Below, piece by piece: positions 1 through 8,972 of a stretch of 64,000 nt of DNA. A model generated the notes under the pieces. The model was not told the origin of the DNA. It saw nothing but the letters and a program-made list of their open reading frames with translations, and ran no database searches. Location: positions 36,223 to 100,222 of the forward strand of contig NZ_JAQGJV010000024.1 of the NCBI RefSeq assembly GCF_028290435.1, in the 5' to 3' direction. The stretch's first letter is position 1, and each line of letters starts with the position of its first letter. This DNA is from Devosia sp. GTDB lineage: Bacteria > Pseudomonadota > Alphaproteobacteria > Rhizobiales > Devosiaceae. A program made the translations under genes and the position numbers.

Positions 1-358
1 CCAGTATAGGTGCACCAGTCACCAGCTTCGTCCAACTACCGAGCTGGAACCGCTCGGCACCTTTGAGGTCGCCCTTGCCGCCGAACGGTCCGGCGAGCTC
101 TGCTTGCTCGGTGCTCAGATAATTGATGGCGAAATGACCCGCCTCAAGAATGGTCGCCAGCGCCGAAGTTTTCTTGTCGACCGAAATCATCATCATCGGC
201 GGTTCGGCACACAGATGGGTCGCCGATAACGCCAGAAACCCGCGCGGTCCGTCCCCCGCCTCTGCGGTCACGATGGCGGTGCCGACGGCTCGCAGGCCGA
301 CAGCTTGCCAGAAGGTGCGAATGTCGATGACCCGTTCGGGCGCAGCAACGTCAGACAT
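1..358 (-). CDS. Flavin reductase-like FMN-binding domain protein, 3' part cut by window edge
   Basis: The reading frame opens with ATG at 358 on the minus strand and runs off the left edge without a stop, so about 119 residues are visible. The start MSDVAAPERVIDIRTFWQAV leads into GTAIVTAEAGDGPRGFLALSA and then EPPMMMISVDKKTSALATIL and FAINYLSTEQAELAGPFGG. This is the order of the N-terminal half of the flavin reductase-like (HpaC/ActVB) split-barrel fold, where the P-P-hydrophobic-V-x-V and FxxNxL segments shape the FMN site. Such proteins reduce flavin with NAD(P)H for a partner monooxygenase, or act alone. No monooxygenase partner is visible on this side. The substrate cannot be named. 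Confidence 0.8.
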   Translation of the reverse strand, partial: MSDVAAPERVIDIRTFWQAVGLRAVGTAIVTAEAGDGPRGFLALSATHLCAEPPMMMISVDKKTSALATILEAGHFAINYLSTEQAELAGPFGGKGDLKGAERFQLGSWTKLVTGAPIL

Positions 359-520
359 GTGAGGTACTCTTTATGGGTTGGACAGTCGGCAGCACCGCCG
401 CCGAATCCAGCATATCAGGCAGTGCTTTGGGTCCAAAGCCTGAACGCCGACAAGCGCGGTCCCATGCGCCGCGGACCTGTGTGCTCATGTCGATCGCTTG
501 GCCGCTCAAGCGGCTGAGGA

Positions 521-748
521 TCAGCCAAAAACGGCCACACCGGTGCTCAGTCGTTGCAGGACTCCCGTCAGGGCGACGGCCATGATCAAGCCAATGCCTA
601 GGGCCGCGACGCCCAGCCAGAGCCCGAGTTTGCCGAGAGTGGGCCGCAGCAGGGCGGACGCTGCCTGCTCAATTCCGCCGTCGTTGACGAGACGGCGGAG
701 GCACGCCAGGTGACGATCGACGACGACTAGCAGGCCGGCGATGGCCAC
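521..748 (-). CDS. Possible small membrane protein, 75 aa, unrecognised
   Basis: A GTG-initiated frame of 75 codons lies in the gap between the flavin reductase and the dehydrogenase remnant. It has one convincing hydrophobic helix (LGLWLGVAALGIGLIMAVAL) preceded by a short charged stretch. No family is recognised and no strong ribosome binding site is visible. Its upstream end lies at the same point where dehydrogenase homology begins on the other strand, so it may have arrived or been created by the rearrangement that truncated that gene. The rest of the 359-753 gap shows no other gene. It may be real or a chance frame. Confidence 0.3.
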   Translation of the reverse strand: MAIAGLLVVVDRHLACLRRLVNDGGIEQAASALLRPTLGKLGLWLGVAALGIGLIMAVALTGVLQRLSTGVAVFG

Positions 749-753
749 AAATA

Positions 754-1200
754 AAGGAACTGGGCGCTGATCACGTGGTCAACCATCGCGAGCCGCTGGT
801 CGAGCAGGTGCGGGCCCTGGGGCTCAAATATGTCGATCACATCGCCATCTTCAACGACATGCGGCACAGGGCAGCCGCAGTGGAGCTGATCCGGCCACAG
901 GGTGGAATTGTGGCGATCGATGATACGCATCTGCCGATGCCGATGGGCGAACTCAAGACCAAGGCCGCAAGCCTGCATTGGGAACTGATGTTTACCCGAT
1001 CCATGTTCGCAACGCCGGACATGAGCAAACAGCACGAATTGCTCAGCTTTGTGGCCGATGAGATCGACGCGGGACGAATTCGCACCACCCTCGCCGAAGT
1101 TCTGTCGCCAATCAACGCCGCCAATATGCGCGAGGCCCATCGGCTGGTCGAAACCGGCGCCGCCCGCGGCAAGATCGTCGTCGCCGATTTCCCGGCATGA
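754..1200 (+). pseudogene. 3' remnant of a zinc-type alcohol dehydrogenase/quinone oxidoreductase
   Basis: Reading begins abruptly at KELGADHVVNHRE, which in MDR dehydrogenases follows the Rossmann GGxGGVG nucleotide-binding segment. It continues through ELIRPQGGIVAIDD, the TKAASLHWELMFTRSMF segment typical of zinc-binding alcohol dehydrogenase family 1 (ZADH/QorA-like) proteins, and the closing RLVETGAARGKIVVADF. The GroES-like domain and the dinucleotide motif are absent. In the same frame a TGA stands at 685 and the codons between it and 754 do not resemble the family. About 150 of some 335 residues survive, so the protein should be inactive. The GTG at 775 could start a 141-residue product, but this is unlikely to be functional. 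Confidence 0.75.
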
Positions 1201-1293
1201 AGCTCCGACGTTGTGGAGAGCGCCGGTCAGATTGCGAACGGCGCTTCTCACTCGGAAATCGATGACTTACGTAGCCGTTTGGCTCTCCAACTG

Positions 1294-2364
1294 CTAGGCG
1301 CCGATACGCTTGCCCGAGACCCTGTCGAACACATGCGCACGGCTCACGTCCGGACGGACGTGGAACGTGGCATTGAGGGCAATATCGGGGCGGTCGCGGA
1401 ACACGCCGATCAGCAATTGCTTGCCGACGCGCAACTGGACGTGGGTATCGGCGCCGGTGGGCTCGATCATGAAGGCCTCGGCGGGTAGCCCGGCGGGGTC
1501 GAGATAGATGTGTTCGGGGCGAATACCGAGTTGAACTGGCGTTCCGGCTTTCACATTGACGTTCGACGGCAGTGGCCAAATGGCTCCGTCATCTGCTTGC
1601 AGCACGAGCTGATTGTTCTGGGTTTGCACGACGCCGTCGATGAGGTTCACTGAGGGCGAACCAATGAACGAGGCGACAAAGCTGTTGGCCGGCGTATCGT
1701 AGATTTCGAGCGGCGTGCCTATCTGCTCGATCACCCCGGCCCGCATCACCACGATCCGGTCGCCCATGGTCATAGCTTCCATCTGGTCGTGCGTCACATA
1801 GATCATCGTTGCGCCAAGCCGCTGGTGCAGCGCCTTGATCTCGCCGCGCATCTGCACGCGCAGCTTGGCGTCGAGATTGCTGAGCGGCTCATCGAACAGG
1901 AAAACCTGCGGGTTGCGCACGATGGCGCGGCCCATGGCAACGCGCTGGCGCTGCCCGCCGGAAAGCTGGCGCGGATAGCGATCCAGCAGCGTCGACAGAT
2001 CCAGGATCTCGGCCGCGCGATTGACCATCTGCTCGATCTCGTCCTTGCTGCGCCGCGCCAGCTTGAGCGAAAACGCCATATTGGCGCGCACCGTCATGTG
2101 CGGATACAGCGCGTAGCTCTGGAACACCATGGCGATGTCGCGCTCCTTGGGCTCGAGGTCGTTGACCACCCGATCGCCGATTTCGATGTCACCGTCGCTG
2201 ATGCTTTCCAGCCCCGCGATCATGCGCAGCAACGTGGACTTGCCGCAGCCGGACGGGCCGACCAGCACGACAAATTCGCCATCCGCCACGGATGCGGAAA
2301 CGCCGTGCAGCACTTCGAGGTGGCCGTAGTTCTTGACGACATCGGTGATTGTTACATTGGCCAT
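1294..2364 (-). CDS. Carbohydrate ABC transporter ATP-binding protein, UgpC/MalK type
   Basis: This 356-residue ATPase would power the two permeases encoded just upstream in the operon. The Walker A motif GPSGCGKST is at residues 36-44, the signature LSGGQ at 134-138, Walker B FLFDEP at 155-160, followed by the D-loop (SNLDAKLR) and the H-loop in [10 protein letters not shown]. The C-terminal third, with GIRPEHIY, is the regulatory OB-fold domain of the MalK/UgpC/MsmX group, and the length is normal. It is the last gene of the operon, 36 bp after the MalG-type permease. Such ATPases sometimes serve several sugar transporters. The substrate is inferred only from the fucosidase neighbour. Confidence 0.93.
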   Translation of the reverse strand: MANVTITDVVKNYGHLEVLHGVSASVADGEFVVLVGPSGCGKSTLLRMIAGLESISDGDIEIGDRVVNDLEPKERDIAMVFQSYALYPHMTVRANMAFSLKLARRSKDEIEQMVNRAAEILDLSTLLDRYPRQLSGGQRQRVAMGRAIVRNPQVFLFDEPLSNLDAKLRVQMRGEIKALHQRLGATMIYVTHDQMEAMTMGDRIVVMRAGVIEQIGTPLEIYDTPANSFVASFIGSPSVNLIDGVVQTQNNQLVLQADDGAIWPLPSNVNVKAGTPVQLGIRPEHIYLDPAGLPAEAFMIEPTGADTHVQLRVGKQLLIGVFRDRPDIALNATFHVRPDVSRAHVFDRVSGKRIGA

Positions 2365-2400
2365 TTCGGGTTCCCCTGCGAGGTTTTGTCGGACGGTCGC

Positions 2401-3261
2401 CTAGCGACCGCCCATGCCGGCGTTCAGCGAAATGCTGTTGTAGATGAGCTTTTGCAGCACGACGGCGAGGATGACGCCCGGGATCATCGACAGCGTGGCA
2501 CCGGCCATGATGTAGTTCCAGGCCGTGGTCTGCTGCGTCTGGAACAGGGTCAGGCCAACCGGCAGCGTCGCATTGTCGGCGCCGGTCATCACGATCAGCG
2601 GCCACAGGAAGTTGTTCCACTGCGCGATGAACGTGAACAGCGACAACAGGCCGATAGCCGGCATGGAGAGCGGGATGATGATGCTGATCAGAATGCGCAG
2701 CCGCGATGCTCCATCGATGCGCGCCGCTTCCTCCAGTTCCAGCGGAATGGACAGGAAGAACTGGCGCAGTAGGAACGAGCCGAACGTGCCGAACGCCACC
2801 GGCAGGATGACGCCCTGGAAGGTGTTGATCATGCCCAGCTTGTTGACGATCAGGAAAAGCGGGATGATCAGCATGATCCCCGGCACCATCAGCGTCGCCA
2901 GATACGCCATCAGCAGTTTATCGCGACCGGGAAATTTTAGCCGTGCGAAGGCGTAGCCCGACAGGCACGACACCAGCACGGTGATCACGGTCACGCTGAC
3001 CGAAATAATCACGCTGTTGAGGAAGAATCGGCCGAACGGCAGCGTCGTCCAGGCTTTGGCGAAGTTGTCCCACTCGAACACGGCGGGGAGGATGCGCACC
3101 GGGATGGCCAGCACTTCGGCATTGCTGCGCACCGCATTGGACACCATCCAGAAGAACGGGAACAGGAACAGCAGCGCCACCAGCGCCAGCGCGCCGTGAT
3201 TGAGAATATCGAGCGCCAGCGTGCGGCGGGCGTTCGCCTTGGCCTTGGTTTTAGTTGTCAT
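2401..3261 (-). CDS. Carbohydrate ABC transporter permease, MalG/UgpE type
   Basis: This 286-residue inner-membrane subunit has about six transmembrane helices. The EAA loop that contacts the ATPase is visible as ELEEAARIDGASRLRILISI. The basic N-terminus (TTKTKAKANARRTL) faces the cytoplasm before the first helix (GALALVALLFLFPFFWMVSN). It overlaps the upstream MalF-type permease gene by 11 bp, implying translational coupling, and the ATPase gene follows after 36 bp. With the partner permease it forms the channel of a CUT1-family sugar importer. The length and the ending GGR are unremarkable. Confidence 0.92.
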   Translation of the reverse strand: MTTKTKAKANARRTLALDILNHGALALVALLFLFPFFWMVSNAVRSNAEVLAIPVRILPAVFEWDNFAKAWTTLPFGRFFLNSVIISVSVTVITVLVSCLSGYAFARLKFPGRDKLLMAYLATLMVPGIMLIIPLFLIVNKLGMINTFQGVILPVAFGTFGSFLLRQFFLSIPLELEEAARIDGASRLRILISIIIPLSMPAIGLLSLFTFIAQWNNFLWPLIVMTGADNATLPVGLTLFQTQQTTAWNYIMAGATLSMIPGVILAVVLQKLIYNSISLNAGMGGR

Positions 3262-4183
3262 AATGCACCCACTTGCGCTGGAGCCAGAACTGGAACGCGG
3301 TGAGCGCCATGATCATGGCGAACATGACCCAGGCAATGGACGAGGCGTAGCCCATCTGGAAATTCTGAAAGCCCTTCTGGAAGATCGAATAGCCCAGCGT
3401 CGCCGTCGCCGAACCCGGCCCGCCGCGTGTCATAACGTAGATCTGGTCGAACACCTGGAGCGAGGTGATCGCCGTCATCACCGTGCCGAAGAACAGCGTC
3501 GGCGAGATCAGCGGCAGGCGAATTTTCCAGAACCGGTCCCAGGCCGAAGCGCCATCGATACGGGCGGCTTCCATATAGCTTGCCGGCACCATGTCGAGCG
3601 CGGCGTTGAACAGCACCGTATTGTAGCCGACCCCGGCCCAGAGCGAGACGATGATCACCGCCTGCATGGCCAGTTTCTGGTCGGTCAGAAGATTTGGCAG
3701 GTGGATGGCGAGCGAGCCCGTGACGAAGTCGAAGAAGCCACCGGGCGCAAAGATCAGCATCCAGACGATGGCGACAGCGATGCCTGGGGTGAAGGTTGGG
3801 AGGAAAAAAATCACCCGGAACCATCGCTGTCCCATCTTGAGGCTGGATATCCAAACCGCCAGCCCCAATGAGATAATGATGTTCAGCACCAGATATTCGA
3901 AGGTGAAGAACAAGGTGTTGCGCACCACCGGCCAGAACTGCGGGTCGGCGGTGAACAGCTTTATGTAATTGGCGAAGCCGACGAACTGAGGCTGCCCCAG
4001 CAGCTTCCAATTGGTGAAGCTGAGAACCACCGATGCAATGATGGGCACGACCAGAAACAGCGTAACGCCGATCAGGCTTGGCAGCAGGAAGAAGAACGCC
4101 GTTCTTCCCTCGCCCCGGTCCAGCCGGTTTTTACGCTTTCTGGTCACCGCCCTGGTGGCGGCGATTCGTTCGACGACAGCCAT
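3251..4183 (-). CDS. Carbohydrate ABC transporter permease, MalF/UgpA type
   Basis: This 310-residue membrane protein is the partner of the MalG-type permease. After a basic N-terminus (RAVTRKRKNRLDRG) come about six transmembrane helices, starting with FFLLPSLIGVTLFLVVPIIA. The EAA motif reads SYMEAARIDGASAWDRFWKI. The ATG has a good ribosome binding site (AGAAGGGAAAG). It follows the binding-protein gene by 86 bp and overlaps the next permease by 11 bp. This is a standard CUT1 arrangement, and specificity cannot be read from the permease. Confidence 0.92.
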   Translation of the reverse strand: MAVVERIAATRAVTRKRKNRLDRGEGRTAFFFLLPSLIGVTLFLVVPIIASVVLSFTNWKLLGQPQFVGFANYIKLFTADPQFWPVVRNTLFFTFEYLVLNIIISLGLAVWISSLKMGQRWFRVIFFLPTFTPGIAVAIVWMLIFAPGGFFDFVTGSLAIHLPNLLTDQKLAMQAVIIVSLWAGVGYNTVLFNAALDMVPASYMEAARIDGASAWDRFWKIRLPLISPTLFFGTVMTAITSLQVFDQIYVMTRGGPGSATATLGYSIFQKGFQNFQMGYASSIAWVMFAMIMALTAFQFWLQRKWVHYDN

Positions 4184-4269
4184 CGGACTTTCCCTTCTGG
4201 CGACAGTTCAGCACGTCTGAATGTCAGGATGACGCCTGGCCGGTTGCCCGGCCAGGCACAGTAAGGGCT

Positions 4270-5487
4270 TTAGGGGAGCTGGCTCTGGATGTCGGCCAGC
4301 ACGCCGTCAGTGGTGTTGTCGCCGTTCAGGGCCAGCGGCATATACTGGGTGATCAGGTTCTCGAACTCGTTCCAGGTGTCGTTGAGGCGGAAAGGGGTGG
4401 CGTGCGCGAACGAGTATTCCAGCGTTTCGCGGGTGCCCTTCACGTCCTTGGCTGCCACATCATACCAGAAATGCTGCTCAGCCAGGCGACCGGGCAGCGC
4501 ACGGCCGGCGGATGCGAGGATTTCAGCGGCCTTCGGTCCGGTCAGAACCTGGAGCGCCTTATAGGCTTCCTCCTTGTGCTGGCCGGCAGCGGCGATGCCG
4601 AAGCCGGAACCGGCGGTGATGAAGCGGGAAGGGCCATCGCCGCGTGGCAGGGGCGCAATGCCCATTTCGAAGCTGGCGCCCTTGGCGGCCGAGATCATCG
4701 ACCATGGACCGTCAATATACATCGCCGCATTGCCCGATGCGAACCGGCCACTGGCCTGCACCGCACTGGCGCCCGAAGCAAACACCGGCGAGGCCTTGTC
4801 GACGGCGGTCAGGTCGACATACTTGCCCACAGCGGCGGTATAGCCGGCATTGGTCAGATCGAACTGGTTGGAATCGTTGAAGTACTCAGCGCCCATGGCG
4901 ACCGGGCCGGCAATGTAATCGAACGCCTGGGTGGCGTAGCCAAACTTGTCGCCTGAGGTCAGCTTGTCGGCTGCAGCCTTGAAGTCGTCAAAGGTCCAGT
5001 CCATCGCCGGCTCGGCGAGGCCCGCGGCCTTGAACATGTCGCGGTTGTAGAACACCAGCCACGGACCGACGTCGTAGGGCAGACCGTAAACGGCACCGTC
5101 ATGGGACAACCCGCTGACGATGGATGGCTCGAAGGCTTTGATGTCAAACGAGTCCGTCGCGAAATGGGCGTCGAGCGGTTCCAGAATGGAATAGAAGCTC
5201 GGCATGCGCATGGACTGCATGGCGACGATATCGCCAATCTCGCCCGATGACGCCAGCACCGGCAGGCGCGTCCAGTAGTCGGTCCAGCCCGAAATCTGCG
5301 GGGTCACCTTGATATTGGGATATTCCTGGGTGACCAGATCGGCGAGGCTCTGCCACAGCGCCTGATCGCTTTGGTCGCCCCACATCTGCCAGGTGAGATT
5401 GACCGGGGCGTCCTGCGCCTGCACCTGCATGGCGAAGGCAGAGGTTCCCACCAAAGCGGCAGTTGCCAGAATAAGAGACAGTTTCAC
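4270..5487 (-). CDS. Extracellular solute-binding protein, family 1 (carbohydrate ABC importer)
   Basis: This 405-residue periplasmic protein should capture the sugar for the two downstream permeases. A Sec signal peptide spans about residues 1-24 (LILATAALVGTSAFAMQVQA before QDAPV), and there is no lipobox. The mature part shows the family 1 pattern: VNLTWQMWGD, GDIVAMQSMRMPSFYSILEP, YGLPYDVGPWLVFYNRDMF, FASGNAAMYIDGPW and a late FITAGSGFGIAA segment. GTG at 5487 is taken as the start because AGGAGGA lies a few bases upstream. The neighbouring GH29 fucosidase suggests a fucose-containing oligosaccharide ligand, but that is inference from context. Confidence 0.92.
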   Translation of the reverse strand: MKLSLILATAALVGTSAFAMQVQAQDAPVNLTWQMWGDQSDQALWQSLADLVTQEYPNIKVTPQISGWTDYWTRLPVLASSGEIGDIVAMQSMRMPSFYSILEPLDAHFATDSFDIKAFEPSIVSGLSHDGAVYGLPYDVGPWLVFYNRDMFKAAGLAEPAMDWTFDDFKAAADKLTSGDKFGYATQAFDYIAGPVAMGAEYFNDSNQFDLTNAGYTAAVGKYVDLTAVDKASPVFASGASAVQASGRFASGNAAMYIDGPWSMISAAKGASFEMGIAPLPRGDGPSRFITAGSGFGIAAAGQHKEEAYKALQVLTGPKAAEILASAGRALPGRLAEQHFWYDVAAKDVKGTRETLEYSFAHATPFRLNDTWNEFENLITQYMPLALNGDNTTDGVLADIQSQLP

Positions 5488-5603
5488 GATAGTTCCTCCT
5501 CAGTGACTATGATGGTGTCGATGTTTGTGTAGGCACGGTGTAAACGTCTGCTCCTCTGCCCGCCGGACCATGCTCCTCAACATGGCGACGATGGCTGGCC
5601 GGA

Positions 5604-6389
5604 TTATTCGGCTGTCAGGACCTCCAGGTCGGCGATCACGTCGATCAGCGCATGGCGCTGTCGCTGCCAGCATTCGGTGTCATGACCGGGCTCCAGAATG
5701 GCGGTCATGCGCCCAATGAAATCGGGCGGCAGAAGGGCGAGATCCTTGGCAATCGCCAGGTTCCAGCCATCGCCCGGGTAGTAGGTCCGGTTGACGGCGA
5801 ACACGACCTGAAGGATCGCATTCGCCAGCTTGCCGGTGAGGCCGACCAGAAACACCAGATCGCGCCGCATCACCTTGCTGGCGTAGTGATAGTCACTCGC
5901 CCAGTAGCGCAGCACTTCGAGGTGCTGGCTGATCAGCGATGTCCGCAGCGCGTCCGGATAGACGGCCAACTGGTCCTTCCAGCCCGCGAGAATGCCCTGC
6001 GGATCGACGATGATCTGCTGGTGGGCGAGATCGGTGGGCAGGTGATAACCCCAGATCGTCCACTCATAGGTCTTGGTCTGGCCCTTTCCGGCAATCCACG
6101 CATCGAGGTCGGCCTGCACGCTCGCATAGCTGCGCGCCCACACGCCATCGAGGCGCAGTCCCTTGGCTTCCCAGCCTTGCAGCGCGGCATCGAACTGACG
6201 CCACGCGCTGGTTTGCTGCAAAACCGGCCCCTGGTAGCGGTCGCTATAGACGCGAAAATCGAAATCCGACTGCGCGTCCGAGCGCTGCTTGGCGCGCGAG
6301 CCGCCAAGCGACACCGCGCCATTCCCGTCCTCGGCCAGATTGGCGATGAGGGGAGTCATGCTGGCAAACAGGTCTTGCTCGATGCTCAT
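5604..6389 (-). CDS. Nucleotidyltransferase-fold protein, DUF4037-like
   Basis: This 261-residue protein has the minimal nucleotidyltransferase signature near its N-terminus: VSLGGSRAKQRSDAQSDFDFRVY. It gives the GS-x(9-10)-S-D-x-D pattern, with acidic residues in SDFDF as likely metal ligands. The following helical part (HLEVLRYWASDYHYASKVMRRDLVFLVGLTGKLANAILQVVFAVNRTYYPGDGW) resembles the C-terminal DUF4037 region of aminoglycoside-adenylyltransferase-like families. It sits between the fucosidase (11 bp away) and the binding protein in a sugar-uptake operon. No sugar-metabolic role for this fold is known to me, so its acceptor substrate is open. It could be a small-molecule nucleotidylating enzyme. 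Confidence 0.75.
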   Translation of the reverse strand: MSIEQDLFASMTPLIANLAEDGNGAVSLGGSRAKQRSDAQSDFDFRVYSDRYQGPVLQQTSAWRQFDAALQGWEAKGLRLDGVWARSYASVQADLDAWIAGKGQTKTYEWTIWGYHLPTDLAHQQIIVDPQGILAGWKDQLAVYPDALRTSLISQHLEVLRYWASDYHYASKVMRRDLVFLVGLTGKLANAILQVVFAVNRTYYPGDGWNLAIAKDLALLPPDFIGRMTAILEPGHDTECWQRQRHALIDVIADLEVLTAE

Positions 6390-6400
6390 CGCGACACCGA

Positions 6401-7723
6401 TCAGTCCTTGAGGAACAGCTCGATAACCGGCACGACGACGTTCGGCTTGATCACCGGCAGCTCGAGCGTGAGAATGCCATTGCCCACCGCGACGCCGATA
6501 TTGGAGTCGACTTCGGCCTCGGGATCGAGCCAGTGAATCTCGCTGGCATCATGCAGGAACTGCGCGTACTTCACCTTGCCGCCCAGTCCATCGATATGGA
6601 TGTGGCGGAACGGCCAGGTCTGCACATGCAGGTAGAGGCGATTGCCCACCTGGGTGAATTTGCAGCCATTGGGTGCAACAAAATTGGATGCCCCTGCCCC
6701 ATAAATGGCGCGCTGGTTGACAGCCATCCAATCGCGATAGACGCCCAGCGCATCCTCGGCCCGCACATCGAACGTGCCGCGTCCGGTGGGACCGACGTTC
6801 ATCAGCAGGTTGCCGCCGAGCGAGACCGTATCGATCAACAGGTTGATCAGCTGCCCCGCATCTTTCCAGGTCGTCTCGTCGCGGTGATAGCCCCACGAGC
6901 CGCTGAAGGTGTGGCAGACTTCCCAGCGAACCGGCTTGCCCTGTGCGGTCGGCGCCACGCGCGGTGTGTACTGCTCCGGGGTCGCCAGATCCTTGGGATG
7001 GTTGCCATCGGTGGGCAGGTCGAGGCGGTCGCCGACGATGATATTGGGCTGTAGCTTGCGCACCAGACCGATCAGGTCTTCGCTTTCCCAATCGTTGCGG
7101 CCCTTGCCGGGCATGCCGCGATATTCGCGATTGGGATAGCTGAAATCGAACCAGATGACTGCGATTTCGCCAAACCCGGTCAGCAGCTCAGTGACCTGAT
7201 TGCGCATGTATTCGGCATATTTGCGCACGTCGCGCGACTTGTTGATCTCGATCGCGTCGGGATGGTTACGCTGGGGATGAATGGCATCGATGGGGAATTC
7301 CTCATGATGCCAGTCGATCACCGAATAGTAGAAGCCGACCCTAAGCCCCTCGGCGCGGAACGCTTCGACATAGGTCTTGAGCAGGTCCCGGCCATAGGGC
7401 GTGTTGGTCGCCTTGTAGTCGGTGAACTTGCTGTCCCACAGGCAGAAGCCCTCGTGGTGCTTGGCGGTCAGCACCACATATTTCATGCCCGCTTCCCTGG
7501 CGCGGCGCGCCCATTCGCGCGGGTCATAGAGGTCGGGGTTGAAGTTCTCGAAATACTTGGCGTAGTCCTCGTCCGAAATCTCTTCGCGGTGCTTCAGCCA
7601 CTCATGGCGCGCGCCCTGCGCATACAAACCGAAGTGAATGAACATGCCGAAACGGTCTTCGGTGAACCAGGCCTTGCCACTCGAACCGTCGATACGGCCG
7701 GCGTTTCCCACAGCGCTATCCAT
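6401..7723 (-). CDS. Alpha-L-fucosidase, glycoside hydrolase family 29
   Basis: The enzyme releases alpha-L-fucose from glycans by a retaining mechanism. The start is placed at the ATG at 7723 (440 residues) because GGAGG lies eight bases upstream. The longer frame beginning at 7756 would run into the operator palindrome. The GH29 features are FGMFIHFGLYAQG near residues 26-37, VVLTAKHHEGFCLWDSKFTDY near 83-103, and IAVIWFDF near 187-194, where Asp193 matches the family nucleophile. LGGNLLMNVGPTGRG lies in the second half. No signal peptide is seen, so it probably acts on imported oligosaccharides in the cytoplasm. It is the first gene of the operon encoding the sugar importer. Confidence 0.93.
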   Translation of the reverse strand: MDSAVGNAGRIDGSSGKAWFTEDRFGMFIHFGLYAQGARHEWLKHREEISDEDYAKYFENFNPDLYDPREWARRAREAGMKYVVLTAKHHEGFCLWDSKFTDYKATNTPYGRDLLKTYVEAFRAEGLRVGFYYSVIDWHHEEFPIDAIHPQRNHPDAIEINKSRDVRKYAEYMRNQVTELLTGFGEIAVIWFDFSYPNREYRGMPGKGRNDWESEDLIGLVRKLQPNIIVGDRLDLPTDGNHPKDLATPEQYTPRVAPTAQGKPVRWEVCHTFSGSWGYHRDETTWKDAGQLINLLIDTVSLGGNLLMNVGPTGRGTFDVRAEDALGVYRDWMAVNQRAIYGAGASNFVAPNGCKFTQVGNRLYLHVQTWPFRHIHIDGLGGKVKYAQFLHDASEIHWLDPEAEVDSNIGVAVGNGILTLELPVIKPNVVVPVIELFLKD

Positions 7724-7757
7724 TGTTTCCTCCATCTGCCGGTTTCGCATCTTCATA

Positions 7758-7773
7758 ATCGAACCGGTTCGAT
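7758..7773. promoter_or_regulatory. Perfect 16-bp palindrome, probable LacI-family operator
   Basis: The sequence ATCGAACCGGTTCGAT is a perfect palindrome with the central CG pair typical of LacI-family operators (core AACCGGTT). It lies 35 bp upstream of the fucosidase start, within the expected promoter, and about 170 bp from the divergent lacI-type gene. A likely function is repression of the fucosidase/transporter operon and release on binding a sugar ligand. Confidence 0.8.
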
Positions 7774-7942
7774 ATCAAACTGATTTAGGATGCGATCCGA
7801 GTCAAGTCGGTTTCGACAGCTGTGATCATTTCGAGAATTGCCTTGCAGAATGCCGCACGAATGCTCATCATTCGGCACTTCCCAACAGGCAAGCGTACGT
7901 ATTCGCCGACGCCAGAATTTATAGAAGCGGTTCGACACAGTA

Positions 7943-8950
7943 ATGGCTACCATCCGCGATGTTGCCAAACTCGCCGACGTCTCGGTGTCGACTGTGTCGC
8001 TGGCTCTGAGCAATCCCGGCCGCGTCAGCCAGAAGACGCTGGAGCGCATCCGCGAGGCGGTGCAGACCGTGGGCTATGTGGTTGACCCGCTGGCACAAAG
8101 TCTGGCGCGCGGGCGCAGCCGCATGATCGGCCTTGTGGTCGGCAATGTGGGTAATCCGTTCTTTGGCGACATTCGCCGCGAGCTCGAAAACTACGCCATC
8201 GAGCACGACCATTTCGTGCTGATCACCGACTCATCGGGCAAGCCGGATCGCGAACGCGCGCTGGTCGAGCACCTGTCCGGCCTCAAGGTCGCCGGGCTCG
8301 CTCTGGCCCCGTCCGGGTATGATCAAGCCTATGTGGATTTCGTGCAAAACATCAAAATGCCGACGGTGTGCTTTGACCAAAAGGTCGCCGGCATCGACCG
8401 CGACTTCGTCGGCTCCGACAACCGACTGGCCGGCGCCATGCTGACCGAACACCTGCTGCAACTCGGCCACCGCCGCATCGCCTTCATCGCCGGCCCAAAA
8501 CACATGCACACCGCCTCCGAGCGCCTGCGCGGCTTCATGGACACGATGGGCAGCGCTGGCGTCGAGGTGAACCCCAATTTCATCGTCGATGGCCAGTTCA
8601 CGCGAAGCGCCGGTTACGAGGCAGCCATGCGCCTTCTGGTCCAGCCCGAACGCCCCACCGCCATTATCGGCGCCAACAACGCCGTGGCGCTCGCGGCTCT
8701 GCAGGCCATGCAGGAATTGGGCTTCAACTGCCCGGACGACATCTCATTGGCGATGATTGATGACGTGCAATGGAGCAGCGTGATCACGCCGCGCATCACC
8801 ATGGTGATCCAGGACACGTTGAAGCTCGGCGGCATCATCGCCCGTCGCATCCTGCACCGCATCATGAGCCCGGAAGGCGCCGCCGACCCGGCACAGGACT
8901 TTGTGCTATCGCCCAAGTTCGTACCCGGCAATTCCTGCAAGAAGCTCTGA
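7943..8950 (+). CDS. LacI-family transcriptional regulator of the adjacent sugar operon
   Basis: This 335-residue regulator has an N-terminal helix-turn-helix, TIRDVAKLADVSVSTVSLALSNPGRVS, whose AxVSxxTVSxxLN-like pattern is diagnostic of LacI. The hinge helix (VDPLAQSLARGRS) follows, then a periplasmic-binding-protein-like effector domain with IGLVVGNVGNPFFGDI, GHRRIAFIAGP and the PTAIIGANNAVALAAL segment. It is transcribed away from the fucosidase operon, and the palindrome at 7758-7773 is its likely target. The effector is not known. By context it would be fucose or a fucosyl-oligosaccharide. Confidence 0.9.
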   Translation: MATIRDVAKLADVSVSTVSLALSNPGRVSQKTLERIREAVQTVGYVVDPLAQSLARGRSRMIGLVVGNVGNPFFGDIRRELENYAIEHDHFVLITDSSGKPDRERALVEHLSGLKVAGLALAPSGYDQAYVDFVQNIKMPTVCFDQKVAGIDRDFVGSDNRLAGAMLTEHLLQLGHRRIAFIAGPKHMHTASERLRGFMDTMGSAGVEVNPNFIVDGQFTRSAGYEAAMRLLVQPERPTAIIGANNAVALAALQAMQELGFNCPDDISLAMIDDVQWSSVITPRITMVIQDTLKLGGIIARRILHRIMSPEGAADPAQDFVLSPKFVPGNSCKKL

Positions 8951-8972
8951 GCGTCAGCGAACCTGTACAAAA

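Noticed and set aside
727..1251. Minus-strand frame of 174 codons opposite the dehydrogenase remnant
   Set aside because: It is the antisense of a clear dehydrogenase-like frame and its residues (His/Gln/Arg-rich) have no family character.
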